Source of the DNA: Rhea pennata
Taxonomy: Eukaryota > Chordata > Aves > Rheiformes > Rheidae
Assembly: GCF_028389875.1 (NCBI RefSeq)
Contig: NC_084666.1
Span: 26,630,308-26,694,307 of the forward strand
Direction of reading: 5' to 3'
Length of the DNA stretch: 64,000 nt
The position numbers and the translations under genes are program-made. A model generated the notes under the pieces. It made no database searches and was not told the DNA's origin. It saw only the letters and a list, made by a program, of their open reading frames with translations. How positions within the stretch are numbered: position 1 is the stretch's first letter; each line of letters opens with the position of its first letter. Of this stretch, positions 29,981 through 42,128 are shown piece by piece.

Positions 29981-30941
29981 CTGCAATGTATCAAGCATCC
30001 AGTCTAAGAAAGCACTGAGATATATACACATTCCTTCAAGAATAAGAAAATTTTCTTTCACTTCTACAAGATTATTCAAAAGCCTTATATTAGGCAAGTA
30101 TTTAAATGCTATTTTGGATCAGAGCCCTGAGATTCAGTACTCTGCAGTACTGAGCTCTGTATGCTTCACTGAATCATCTAAATTCACAATGACTTTAATC
30201 CAAACACAGGTTTCTTCCACACCTCTCCTTTTAAAAATTAACAAATCCTCCCTCACAAAGAATTCTTTACATGCCTCCTCAATTCTTTCTCAACAGTGTG
30301 TTATTAACAGAAGCAACAATTCTTTTGGAGGAAAGGTTTTTCTCATAATATTTTCAAGCTGCTTAAACCCAACAGAATTGAGAAATACAGGATAAATGAT
30401 TCTCAAAGGATATTTGGTTCAATTTCAAAAGCAGAGATTAGCAGATAGATTTAGATACATCTCCAATTCAAAAACATCTCCCTGTTGCCCTCTACACTGG
30501 AATACTCATCTGTGGATGGGATGTTGTTTCTACCATACCTGCTCAACCCTTCTAGAATATCATTATGAACTTTCAAAGAGGTCTGTCTACCTAAAACTAT
30601 TTATGTTCCAGGCCTGCAGAATAATTCTTACATCCTAGAGAAAGTATATTTGCTCCATTGTGCACATACTTCTAAAATACTTCACTAACTCATAACCTCC
30701 CCGCTTCCCTTTCTCCCCAACTCCTGCCCTTTTGAGGTCTCCTACCTGGAGCTAGCTCTCCAGCAGAGAGAAGCTGGAATGAATGCACTGTACTTTGCCC
30801 TTCTCCACTCTCTCTCCTTCACCCAGATATACCCAGTTGCTCTCTCCATTGCCCAGTTCTCCAATAGTTCCCAGTTAACATTTCTCTTCCAGGCCTTTCC
30901 AGTAGACCTTGAACTTCCCATTTTTTTCTTTCTCATTTTGC

Positions 30942-32760
30942 GAGGAATATAGGAACGTTGTCAGAGTATGCAGGGTTGCGATGAGGAAGACTAAGGCCCA
31001 TTTGGAATTAACTCTGGCAAGGGATGTCAAGAACAAGAAGGGCTTCTTCAAATACGTAAGTAGCAAAAGGAAGACTAGGGAAAATGCGAGCCTCTTGCTG
31101 AATGGGGTGGGGACCCTGGTGACAAAAGATAAAGAGAAGGCAGTGTTACTGAATGCCTTCTTTGCTAAGGCCAGCTCTCAGGAATCCCAGAGATTGGAGA
31201 TGAGAGAGAAAGTCTGGAGAAAGGAAGACTTTCCCTTGGTTGAGAAGGATTGGGTTAGAGATCTTTTAGATGAACTTGACACCTACAAATCCATGGGCCC
31301 TGAAGGGACGCACCGACGAGTACTGAGGAAGCTGGTGGATGTGATTGCTGAGTCACTCTCCATCATCTTTGAAAGGTCATGGAAAACAGGAGAGGTGCCT
31401 GAGGACTAGAAGAAAGCCAGACTCACTCCAGTCTTCAAAAAGCACAAGAAGGAGAACCCAGGAAAGCACAGGCCAGTCAGTCTCACGTCCATCCCTGGAG
31501 AGGTGATGGAACAGCTCACACCGGATGCCATCTCCAGACATGTGGAGGAAAAGAAGGTGATCGGGAGTAGTCAGCATGGATTCACCAAAGAGAAATCCTG
31601 CCTAACCAATCTGATAGCCTTCTATGATGGAATGAGTGGCTAGGTAGATGAGGGAAGAGCAGTGGATGGTATCTACCTTGACTTCAGCAAGGCTTTAGAC
31701 ACTGTCTCCCTTAACATCCTCATAGGTAAGCTCAGGAAATGCAGGTTAGATGAGTGGACAGTGAGGTGGATTGAGAACTGGCTGAAAGGCAGAGCTCAGA
31801 GGGTTGTCATCAGTGGCATGAAGTCTAGTTGGAGGCCTGTAGCTAGTGGTGTCTCTCAGGGGTCAGTCCTGGGTCCAGTCTTGTTCATCGAAGACCTGGA
31901 TGAAGGGGCAGAGTGCCTCCTCAGCAAGTTTGCTGAGAGGAGTGGCTGATACACCCAAAGGCTGGACAGCCTAGAGAGTCAGGTGGACAGGAACATTAAG
32001 AAGTTCAACAAAGGCAAGTGCAGAGTCCTGCACCTAGGGATGAATAACTCCATGCACCAGTCCAGGCTGGCAGTTGACCTGCTGGAAAGCAGCTCTGCGG
32101 AGAAGGATCTGAAAGTCCTGGTGGACAATAAGCTAATCATAAGCCAGCAATGTGTCCTTGTAGCCAAGAAGGCCAATGGTATCCTGTGGTGCAGTGTCAT
32201 CAGCAGGTGGAGGGAGGTGATCCTCCCCCTCTATTCAGCCCTGATGAAGCCTCATCTCGAGTGCTGTGTCCAATTCTGGGCTCCTCAGTACAAGAGAGAC
32301 ATGGAGCTACTGGAGAGAGTCCAGCGTAGGGCTACAAAGGTCATCAGAGTGCTGGAGCATCTTTCCTGTGAGGAAAGACTGCAAGAGCTGGGCCTATTTA
32401 GCCTGAAGAGAAGACTGAGGGGGGATCTTATCAATGTGTACAAGTACCTGAAGGCAGGGTGTCAAGAGGATGGGGCCAGACACTTGTGCCATGCGACAGG
32501 ACAAGAGGCAACAGGCACAAACTGAACCACAGGCAGTTCCGCCTGACTGTGAGGGGGAATTTCTTCCCTGTGAAAGTGACAGAGCACTGGACCAGGTTGC
32601 CCAGAGAGGTTGTGGAGTCTCCTTCTCTGGAGATATTCAAGGCCCGCCTGGATGCAACCCTGTCTAACATGCTCTAGGTGACCCTGCTTGAGCAGGGGGG
32701 GTTGGACTAGATGATCTCCAGAGGTCCTTTCCAACCTCAACCATTCTGTGATTCTATGAT
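30942..32760 (+). mobile_element. CR1 LINE copy, 5'-truncated and inactivated
   Basis: This is a non-LTR retrotransposon of the CR1 family, retaining the reverse-transcriptase part of ORF2 and the 3' UTR. It starts abruptly in coding sequence (EEYRNVVRVCRVAMRKTKAH), as expected from incomplete reverse transcription. Recognisable RT segments are RPVSLTSIPG, the [10 protein letters not shown] region (motif A), the [14 protein letters not shown] region (motif B) and the thumb/C-terminal part including [17 protein letters not shown] and [13 protein letters not shown]. It is dead: TAG stops replace expected Trp codons at 31407-31409 and 31641-31643, a deletion removes the catalytic Asp pair near 31.93 kb and shifts the frame, and another frameshift lies near 32.47 kb. 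ORF2 ends with TAG at 32675-32677, followed by a short 3' UTR finishing in the octamer repeats ATTCTGTG/ATTCTATG. It lies antisense to the minus-strand gene. Confidence 0.96.
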
Positions 32761-34279
32761 TTATTAATCATATATAGCTTTATCTCTACTAAGCCACAGC
32801 ATCCACATTAGGAAACCATTTTTGATAACAGTTGTTAAAAACATCATGGAGCACCTGCTCCAGTGGTGACTATGAGCAAAAAGCAGCTTAGTGGGGGGGT
32901 TTCTCCAGACACGTTGAGAGACGAGCTTGTCGTTTCCCTGGGCTTACTGCTTCCACCAGGGCTGCTGCAGGCTGCTTCTATCAGAGACAGATAGCAATAC
33001 TTTGCCGGTCTTACAAGCGTTGAGGGAGTATCTCAATCACATTTCACTGACAGGGGTGAGCTCTTACATTTACTTTCACTGTATTCATTCCTCTTCTGTG
33101 TTATTTCCTTGAACAAAAATTTACTAGCAGAGCTGAGCAACAAAATAACCATTTTCAAATGAATACTGCAAAATATTCACAAAAAATTAATCAAAAACTT
33201 TTAAATGTAATTTTCTGTGGTAACAGTCTGCTTCTACTAGTTGTAATAAACTGAACAAGAAACAGAAAAAGTCCTCTCTACCCTCTCTGTTGAGCAGTAA
33301 CTGATCAACAGAGCTCCAGCCAGGGACAGAAAATACAATGGAAGCAATAACTACTGGCTAAAAATTGTAACCAAATACTTCTGGAAGTCAAATACAGTTT
33401 AGAAACATCTAAACTGCTTGTGCATGTGAAGAACTGTTTCCTGCAACAGAGGAAAATGCCACATAGGAAAAACTGAAAACACAGCAATAATGATATTCTG
33501 CTTATCCATATTTCAGTTTATTTATACAGACAACTATTTTCTTAAATATTAATAAAATAGGCTTAAAATAAAGGGAACCTATTCAAATCCAATTAACCTG
33601 ACTGTTCCATTTCCCTCTCCCTTTATAGATATGCTAGAGGGAAATGGAAGCTGTAAGGTCCTTTCCATCTTGTTTACAGGCCCTCTGAGCACATTACATT
33701 CATGTCAAATGCCCAGTTTATTGTACGCACAGTGGCATGAACTTCTTCCTCACTCAGTTACTTTATTCCTAGAGTGTTTCAAAGATCATTTGTTTCCTTA
33801 GAAATCAGTTTGTTTTTACTACAGCATGTTGAAATTATGAACATATGCAACCCAACTGAGGGTAGCTATTTTAATAACTATGGTTTTGATGCAGAGAATC
33901 TTAGTTCTACAGTACAGCAGTTACAGCTGAATGTAACACAGGTAGGCAAGAGTAGAGCTTGATAAAAAAATAGTCATTCGGAAATATATATATAATGAAC
34001 ACTGTAGATATATTCAATTTGCAGTAGTTGCAACTCAATGAGAAAGACTGTAGTCTGTTAAAGGACACTCTTACATTTCAGATCAGGAAAAATGTGAAAT
34101 GATTTCACTTTTATCAACTATAAAATGACATCTGTTTTCTGATGTAAATAAAAAATTAAATCAATTTAAAGATAAATAAACATAGAAATTCTTGTCTTTT
34201 TATCATATAATTTTACTGAAAACAAAGTAATTTTGGGACATTTTATCTTCATCATTTCTGTTTCTTTAAATTTACTTTC

Positions 34280-34311
34280 TTTTTTTTTTTTGAAAAAAAA
34301 AAAAAAAAAAA
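34280..34311. repeat. T12-G-A19 foldback
   Basis: Twelve T, one G and nineteen A form a near-perfect self-complementary run. Confidence 0.9.
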
Positions 34312-35542
34312 GAACAGTTCTAGTATATATACTGCCTCTCAAACCAAAACTAATAATCTGATTGAAAGCTTTTTTGGAATGACTGATAAACGATGACAGA
34401 ACTAACTCCTGCATCAAAAAAGAATTTTTACCAAATAGTCTATTTTCATTGAAAATGGGTCATAAAAACATTGCAGCAACAATATTAAATACTGATGTAT
34501 TAAAACCTTCCATTTTTTAGATGATTTCATCAAAAACTAAAACAAGACGATAGCAGGTTTTTAAACTCTCTAATCATATTGGAAGGCTCAGAAATAAGAA
34601 AGCAAAGAGACGAAATGTTATTTTAATTGTATTTGTAAAAGATATCTAATCCAATAATACTGTTTTCAGCTTCACTCTTTTTTTTTTCATGTTTGAGAAT
34701 ATTGGCAGTATGTGATTTGCACCTTACCTTGCATGAAATATTTTTTTTTTCCTCAGTGTAGCTTATAGCTTACACTGGACTACAGTCTTGTATGTGGCAG
34801 AGAACTTCCTTCATGGACATAGCTAGGTTAAACCATAGCTATGCACCTACTTGCTTAAATTATATTATATTCAAATTACATTACTGTGAATAACTAAGGA
34901 AGAATGAATATGAGAAACATAAAAATAACATCCTATTATTTTTATGATCCTAAGAATCTAAGTAAAATTTACTATAATTAATAAGCTGTCACAGAAAAAA
35001 ATACTTATCAAATTTCACAATAAAATAGACTAATGCATCTTGCATACCATTTTTTCAGTATCTTTCACTAACATCCATGGTATTGTACTAACTTGAATGC
35101 TTAGAGAGAAGTCACCTGTGAAACCTGATGACAGATTATGACTACTATGGGAATATTTTCATTACCAGACTTTTGGGCACTTAATATCACACTTCAGTGA
35201 TAAATGAGTATCTTTTATATCTAATTTCACTTTGATTTTATTTTTAAAAAAGATATTTTTAAGAGCTATAATAAGCTCTAAAAAACTCATTTTTCTGTGG
35301 CATATTAATGATACTTCCATTATTAGAAGATAATCCTGTTCTTAGAACTCATGAATTAATTCCCTGACACTGGCAAGGGATTCAGCCTGCCTCTTATAAC
35401 TTTGAGTTCTCGGTTAAGACTAGCAGCCATAACTTCTGTTCCTTGCCATCCTATCAAAATCCCTTGAACTTTTGGCATTACAGAGCTTTACAGCATGCAG
35501 GTTTACAAAGGACCTGCTGATCCCAGGATTTGCCCTCCTTAC

Positions 35543-35556
35543 CACACACACACACA
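35543..35556. repeat. CA dinucleotide microsatellite
   Basis: About seven CA units running into an A-rich stretch. Confidence 0.85.
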
Positions 35557-36023
35557 AAAAAAATCAAATAAACTCCACTGGCTAATGGCCAGAAAAGAGT
35601 TTATATTTTTGTTTAGCTATATACATCTTGTTAAGGCAACTTTTCTACTTATTATAAGTATTGCATTTTACATGCAATTCATTCCTATCTGCTGTGAGAG
35701 CCCAAGGCCTATGCTTTACTTAATTTCTATTTTAAGCCCAATATGAAAGCCTGCACAGGGATGAAGTGGTACATAGTCTGAATCTCTACCTACAGATGAA
35801 CTTTACCCATTATGAACACCTCAAACAGACAATATTGATGTTAATAACTAAGCATGTAATGTGAAAAATTTCTAAGTGCTTATAGCTCCACTCTTAACAG
35901 TATATACTTACAGGAAAAAAGACTTTAATGTAAAGAATTCAGTGGAAAAAAACATAATGTGTAGGAGTCTTTATGCTGTTTCATTCACTTTCACAACTAT
36001 TTAATTGATTTCACTCACTTAAA

Positions 36024-36052
<29 letters not shown>
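36024..36052. repeat. AT microsatellite with short CA extension
   Basis: About eleven AT units followed by three CA units. Confidence 0.9.
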
Positions 36053-36054
<2 letters not shown>

Positions 36055-38283
36055 AATACACACTCAAATTTCAACTCAATTGTAATCAAAAGATCCAAAC
36101 CACTGTTTGGATTAAAGTCCTGATCCAACGAATGCTTAGTATAAAATAGTGAAGTATTTTTCAGAAGGAAGATTGAAACTTATTTTTTTTTTCCTCCTTT
36201 CAGATGAGCAGCCAATTGCTATGGAGAGCCAAATGCTTACAGTTTGGTGTTCTTTGGCCTGACACGTGGTTGGTCAATGCACAGTAGTAAAGCTTCAGTA
36301 AAAAGAACTGAGATTCTTCACTTTATCTTTGCTTACTCCCAAGTTTTCCAAGTAATGGTATTCATTTGGAAGAAGTGAGCTAACTTTCCTCAGGCAATAG
36401 AGACAATTAGTATATGGGATTTGATTTCGTTAATGCTCTACACGCTGAACTCTTGGGTGAAAAGGGCAACACTGTTGACGTGCCAACTTTAGTACTCTTA
36501 GCAGAATCTAAATTTTATGTGGACTAAGAATACTAAGCAAATAGCCTTGCAGATGAGACTGTCACGGGAGTGTCTTGCTTGTGAATCTCAGCAGGACGTC
36601 AGTATAAGACAGACATGTAGCCACTCGGAAATACGGTGAAATTAGGTACACGCATTTTATCAAAACACTTTTGTAAATGCACGCTATGTTCTGGCAAAGC
36701 TTCAAGTTCACATCTACAGGGTGTGTAAATTAATTTGGCCATTTTGATAGGATGGTAAGGCACAGAACCACTAGCAAGTGGCTTATGAGCTGTGGATCGT
36801 TCCAAAACTGCATCCAGTTAAGCAAAAAGCTTTAGACTTTAAATGTTGATCCCATTCAAATCAGAGACAACACTCTGTTTGACGTAACAGGTGCAGAATC
36901 AATGTGAAAGCTACAAAGATTTGGTTCCAAAGGAGAGCATCTTTATTCTATCATGAATGCAAAAAAAGATCTTAGAAGGAAAGCATATTTCATGGTGAAA
37001 GCAGAAAGGATGAAAAATACTTCTTGCCTCTTCTTAAAAAAAAAAAGGCAAGAATGATTTCTAAAACTTTTCTGTGCATTACTCAAAAAGAACACCATTT
37101 TGCCAACTTCCCTAGAAAATTCATCTTCAGCTGCATAGTTATTGTAGATAATATTTAAGCCCTCAAATATTTGAGCAATAAATTGTGAAAATACTGTGTT
37201 CTAAAGAGAACCTCACTATAGGCTTAATTATCATCTTTGCTGGAATACAGCTCTTGTAATAGCAGTGTTCAGTGAGTCATTGTAGAGAAACTAAAGAAAT
37301 GATGAGAAATTAAAAATAATATGGAGGTTATGAGGGAGATGAAGGCAAAATATATTCCTTGATTATTCCAATATGTTTTATTACATTCAGAATGTAATAG
37401 GAAATATGATTTTTCCCATAATATTTCCTGTCCTCTATGCCATATCTATGATACATTTTATATGCTTTAATCCCAACACAAAATTCCAAAATGGGAACTC
37501 TACTGAAGTCTTACTGTTATGTTTAGGAGCATTAAGATATTTAGGAATGTTTACTTGTTGTTTGAACACATGGATGTTTCAATACGATGAATATGTGTGT
37601 GATTGCACACTTGATGAAGCCTTTTATTTAAATCTCCTTACCTGCCATGGAAAGATAAAAAGACACTGTGTAGAGATTGCAGCTGTACTGGGCACAGTTC
37701 CCACAGGGGAAATTACCCTTTAATAGTGTTAAGCTCAATGGTGTGTGAATGGTTATGTGGTACTTGAAGTGAATGAACCAATTTATCTTTCAGATTAGGA
37801 CCACATGCCTGTAAGTGATAAGTGCTTTGTTTCAAAAGAAAAAAAAAACATAACAACAATAAAAATATTTTTTTTTCTGTCACATTTACTACCATCTGAT
37901 GTTAAACTAATTTCTAAAAATGGTAGAGTAGAATGAGTTATATAAAATCTTTGAGGAAAAACTATGTATTTCAACTAAGGCTGTAATTTAAATACTGACT
38001 TTATTCAAAATATAAAAATACTATTTTGTATATAAGGAGTGTAGCTTTTTTGTTATTTGGAATGACAGAAAAAGACAGAATATATACAGTAAAAACTCTT
38101 TGCACATTGATGCTATGCTGGAGAGAGAAGAAAATAAAACGTTTGGAATATAGACGACACAAGCTGAATTAACATCAACAGACTGAAAGTCAGGAAGCCA
38201 CTGATACTGTCAATATCCACCCACTGTAAGTGCATGATAGATTTTATCAGTTTCAGGAATATATAACTAGGTCAATACTTCAC

Positions 38284-38503
38284 AGCCAAAGATGTGAACC
38301 GGCCTGATTTTCTTTGAGCAGATCAGTGTTTAGGACAGATTGCACAACCTTCTGTAAAATCCCAGAAGCGAATTTTAAAAAGGCTTCACTAGGCTCACGA
38401 CAAAGGGAATGTTGTAGCAAGTTCCTAGCAGACATTGCAGATTTTCTGAGCCACACAGATACTTCATAGTTTGTAGGTGGGTTATTTGGAGAAATGGGAC
38501 TCA
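38284..38503 (-). CDS. Weak candidate internal exon of the minus-strand gene
   Basis: On the minus strand a pyrimidine-rich acceptor (TTCTATTCTATTTTAG) ends at 38504. The exon then reads two leftover bases, 72 codons from SPISPNNPPTNYEV through REPSEAFLKFAS to ENQAGSHLW, and two leftover bases CT before a possible donor (GGCT|GTGAAG). The two bases fit the single leftover base at the start of the 29763-29980 candidate exon and would create Leu. The middle is predicted helical (SGILQKVVQSVLNTDLL). The donor is poor, and without splicing the frame stops immediately (TGA), so this could equally be a chance open frame. No family recognised. Confidence 0.25.
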
Positions 38504-41248
38504 CTAAAATAGAATAGAATTTTCTTCCTGAAGCAAACTTTGGTAAGTTGTCACTTTTTACGTGATGGTCATATGCTATACTAATCTCTATGAACAGCAG
38601 AATAATAGCAATAGCATACAAATATTACAGTAATAGAAATAAGACTAAGCTTGAGCTTGAGATTGGAGGGTTTGGACTATTTTAGAATGAAGGCAATTTG
38701 ATATGAATGCACTTTACGTGTAGAGTGGTTTGTTGACTCCTCACCTGTAGCTATATTTTTCCCTTGCCCCAAATCTGAAAATGTACGTAGTTAAGTTTGA
38801 TGCTTAAAGTGAATTTCAAAAACTAGTGCATTAGTATATATAACAAGTAAGGATGACTTTCACAAAAGGCATGCCTTTGCCATAACTTCATTTGTTACTG
38901 TGAGCAGCCCAAACTGTCTGTATCTCCATAGCATCTCAGTAGCATCTGGTATATGTGCTCGTCATTCATTTACAGACTGTCAGTAGGTTTGTGTTGAGCT
39001 TTATATAATAGATTATAATAACAAATACCATTTGCCCTTGTTTGATTGTTATTCTTCGCCGGCTGTCAGAGTTAAAACTAAATCTTTAGTTCTGTCCAAG
39101 AAAAATGCTTATTAGTTTTTACAAAATTGATATTGAACTTCACCAAATTATCTCTAGTTTATTAATCGAGGCATCAGAAAGTTAGTAAGACTTGGCTAGA
39201 GCCATATTCTCAACTGACCACAAAAAGGAGTCAGGAAAGTGGTATTGAAAGCAGGACATTTTATCATACAGTTATTATAAACTCCCTTAAGACTTCAGTA
39301 TTTCCTTCCACTACCTGGTGCTGCCAGAAAATTTACTTCATTAATGCTAATCACTGGAAGAGATTTACTTGACACAGGCTACAGTCTACCAGCTTTGTCA
39401 CCAGCCCTTGTAACTAAATGACTTCTTACCCTGGAGAAGGATGCTGGGGACTGCTAGAGAATCTCAGTTTCAAGTATCCAAATGTCCTTAAGTTGTTCTG
39501 TCTTAATCATTTTCTTGAAATCACCTCTACCACAGGCTTAAATTACAAGGGGAAAAAAAAATCAACAGCAGACAATGGCTTCGTAGAGGAAAAGGGACAA
39601 AAAGGGACAAAAATGAAAGACAATCATTTCATCTTATTATTACAGAAACAAATCCGAAAGGTGTCTCCCTCCCAGAATTCACTGCACAAACTATAAATCA
39701 CTATTTATTCCGTGGTTTTAGGGACTCAGTTCTATTGCCTATCCTATGTCCTCAAACTGCATTTAGAGGAAACAACGGGGTTATGGCACGTTGACTTTTA
39801 CATCCCTATCCTTTCCTTGGGAACTGTCTGACAGATACTATGATTCCCTTTCTGTATTCCCTTCTCTTTTCTTCTAAGGGCATATTTACCCCTAACTCAA
39901 TCATGAATTTCAATCTGTCTTCAATCAGACTGCTGGCTGCTGCCTTCTGCTTTGCAAATACTCATATTGGTTGGGCATCTGCTCAACCGTGAAATAGTCT
40001 TTTAGCCACTGGGTCTGTGTTTGGCAAAGCCCTAATCAGTGTTAGGCAATGTGAAGCTCCATCCCCTTCCACCAAGATGAGGAAAGAAAACTCTTCTTTG
40101 AACCATTTATATTTCATTTTTGCTGAATTAGTTTTAACTTCTAAGCTGCCAGACGTGGCTCCCTGTGTGGCCACTCAGATGCTTGTGCCAGAACAAATGA
40201 CACCAGAGGGATAGGAAACCATATTCAAGGGAGAGGGACTGCACTTTTCAGTGATGGCTTACGCCAACGTAAAACATACGTGAAACTATAGCTTCTCTTC
40301 TTGTGACACAAACATACAGTACACATATTGACTTAATAATGTCCTTGTCAGTACACAGTTTGCTTTCAAAATAAGTATAGCTAGAATTAAAAAAAATATC
40401 ATCTCAATAAAGTTCTACAAATCACAAACTGACTTTAGTGGGATCTCAAGGATTTCATCACTTCTAGAAACACTGCCACTCTCTTAGAAGCTCAAATATG
40501 AGTTTAAAGCAGAAGGGGAATGACTGAGACAGCAATTTCAAGAACTTCTGCTCTGATATTTTCTTCTAAGAAGGGTTCATTCACAGCTTGGTAAGAACTT
40601 TTGTCTCTGTAGATGGTCAGGGGTCTTAGTTCTAATGGTATGAGCAACAGAAAAAGAAAGAATAAAAATAGAACAGAATCAACTGTCGCCTTTTTGGCTT
40701 GCTTCCTGATTTAATTTCAGATACCAAATTGAAATTTTTCCTTACTAATTTTGTTTGTCTGATATCATCTCACATTTTTTGCTTTGTCAATTACTATCTT
40801 ATATGATAAAATATTTAATCTTCATTTCTTTCTTCCAGCTCTTTCAATTTTACAGTTTTCTTCCCTACCAGCATGTAGAACAAACTAATGTTACTGTGAA
40901 TTTACAGAATGTGTATAAAATGCATGCTAGCAGAAAGTTTTCAAATTGCCATGCACTGGCTTTGGTATTAGACAAAGTCTCACCTTAAAGAAATATTATT
41001 TCAGACATCATCAATCTTGGCAGACTATGTGTTTTTTACATGATATTACTGATAGCACTTCAGGCAACGCGCAAATGCAGAACAATGGGAAGTACACAAT
41101 TGAATCAAATCTGTATTTTACTGTTGATTATTGATAACTAGCAATGAATTAAATGATCTGGATAAGAGTCTGCAATGAACTATCCTAAGGGTTTCAGAAC
41201 TAAGCGGTAGCAATTCAAAAAAACTCAGATTAGATTTGTATGCCTTTT
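38504..41248. other. AT-rich non-coding stretch
   Basis: Nothing recognisable apart from a short tandem of GGGACAAAAA (39592-39613). If the minus-strand gene continues upstream, this is intron. Confidence 0.45.
39592..39613. repeat. Two-copy decamer tandem repeat
   Basis: Two adjacent copies of an A-rich unit containing GGGACAAAAA. Confidence 0.8.
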
Positions 41249-42128
41249 CACAGAATCACAGAATGGGTAAGGTTGGAAGGGACCTCTGCAGATCATCTAG
41301 TCCAACCTCCCTGCTTAAGCAGGGTCACCTAGAGCATGTTAGACAGGGTTGCATCCAGGTGGGCCTTGAAGATCTCCAGAGAAGGAGACTCCACAACCTC
41401 TCTGGGCAACCTGGTCCAGTGCTCTGTCACTCTCACAGCAAAGAAATTCCCCCTCACGTTCAGGCAGAACTTCCTGTGCTTCAATTTCTGCCCATTGCCT
41501 CTTGTCCTGTCACATGGGACAACTGAAAAGAGTTTGTCCCCTGTCCCCTTGACACCCTCCCTTCAGGTACTTGTACACATTGACAAGATCCCCCCTCAGT
41601 CTTCTCTTCCCCGGGCTGAAGAGGCCCAGCTCTCGCAGCCGTTCCTCATAGGGCAGGTGCTCCAGCCCTCTGATCATCTTTGTAGCCCTACGCTGGACTC
41701 TCTGCAGTAGCTCCATGTCTCTCTTGGACTGGGGAGCCCAGAACTGGATGCAGTACTCGAGATGAGGCCTCGCCAGGGCTGAGTAGAGGGGCAGGATCAC
41801 CTCGACCTGCTGGCAACACCCTTCCTAATGTACCCCAGGATACCATTGGCCTTCCTGGCCACAAGGGCACATTGCTGGCTCATGGTCAACCTGTCATCCA
41901 CCAGCACTCCCAGGTCCTTCTCTGTAGAGCTGCTCTCCAGCAGGTCAGCCCCCAGCATGTACTGGTGCCTGGGGTTATTTTATTCCCTAGGTGCAGGACT
42001 CTGCACTTGCCCTTGTTGAACCTCATGACGTTCCTCTCTGCCCAGCTCTCCACCCTGTCCAGGTCTCTCTGAATGGCAGCACAGCCCTCTGGTGTATCAG
42101 CCACTCCTCCCAGCTTGATATCGTCATC
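41249..42128 (-). mobile_element. CR1 LINE fragment, 3' end of ORF2
   Basis: On the minus strand the element runs from about 42128, at the Asp pair of the RT catalytic motif ([17 protein letters not shown]), through [50 protein letters not shown] and TEHWTRLPREVVESPSLE to the end of ORF2. It finishes with the CR1 3' UTR and its terminal ATTCTGTG octamers (plus strand CACAGAAT CACAGAAT). The reading frame is broken by several small indels. It belongs to a subfamily close to the 30.9 kb copy and retains the segment which that copy has lost. Confidence 0.95.

Larger units (their letters stand above)
32761..36023. other. AT-rich non-coding stretch
   Basis: No exon or transposon recognised between the CR1 3' end and the AT microsatellite. 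A T/A foldback lies at 34.28-34.31 kb and a CA run at 35.54 kb. Confidence 0.5.
29981..38283 (-). other. Proposed large intron holding an antisense CR1 element
   Basis: If the two candidate exons are real, this 8.3 kb interval is an intron. Apart from the CR1 copy at 30.94-32.76 kb it is AT-rich, with simple repeats at 34.28, 35.54 and 36.02 kb. A 70-codon open stretch near 36.6 kb is discussed under findings. Confidence 0.35.

Noticed and set aside
37373..37723. 116-codon plus-strand frame with hydrophobic segments
   Set aside because: T-rich codons give Phe/Ile/Leu by composition; no recognisable family and no neighbouring exons.
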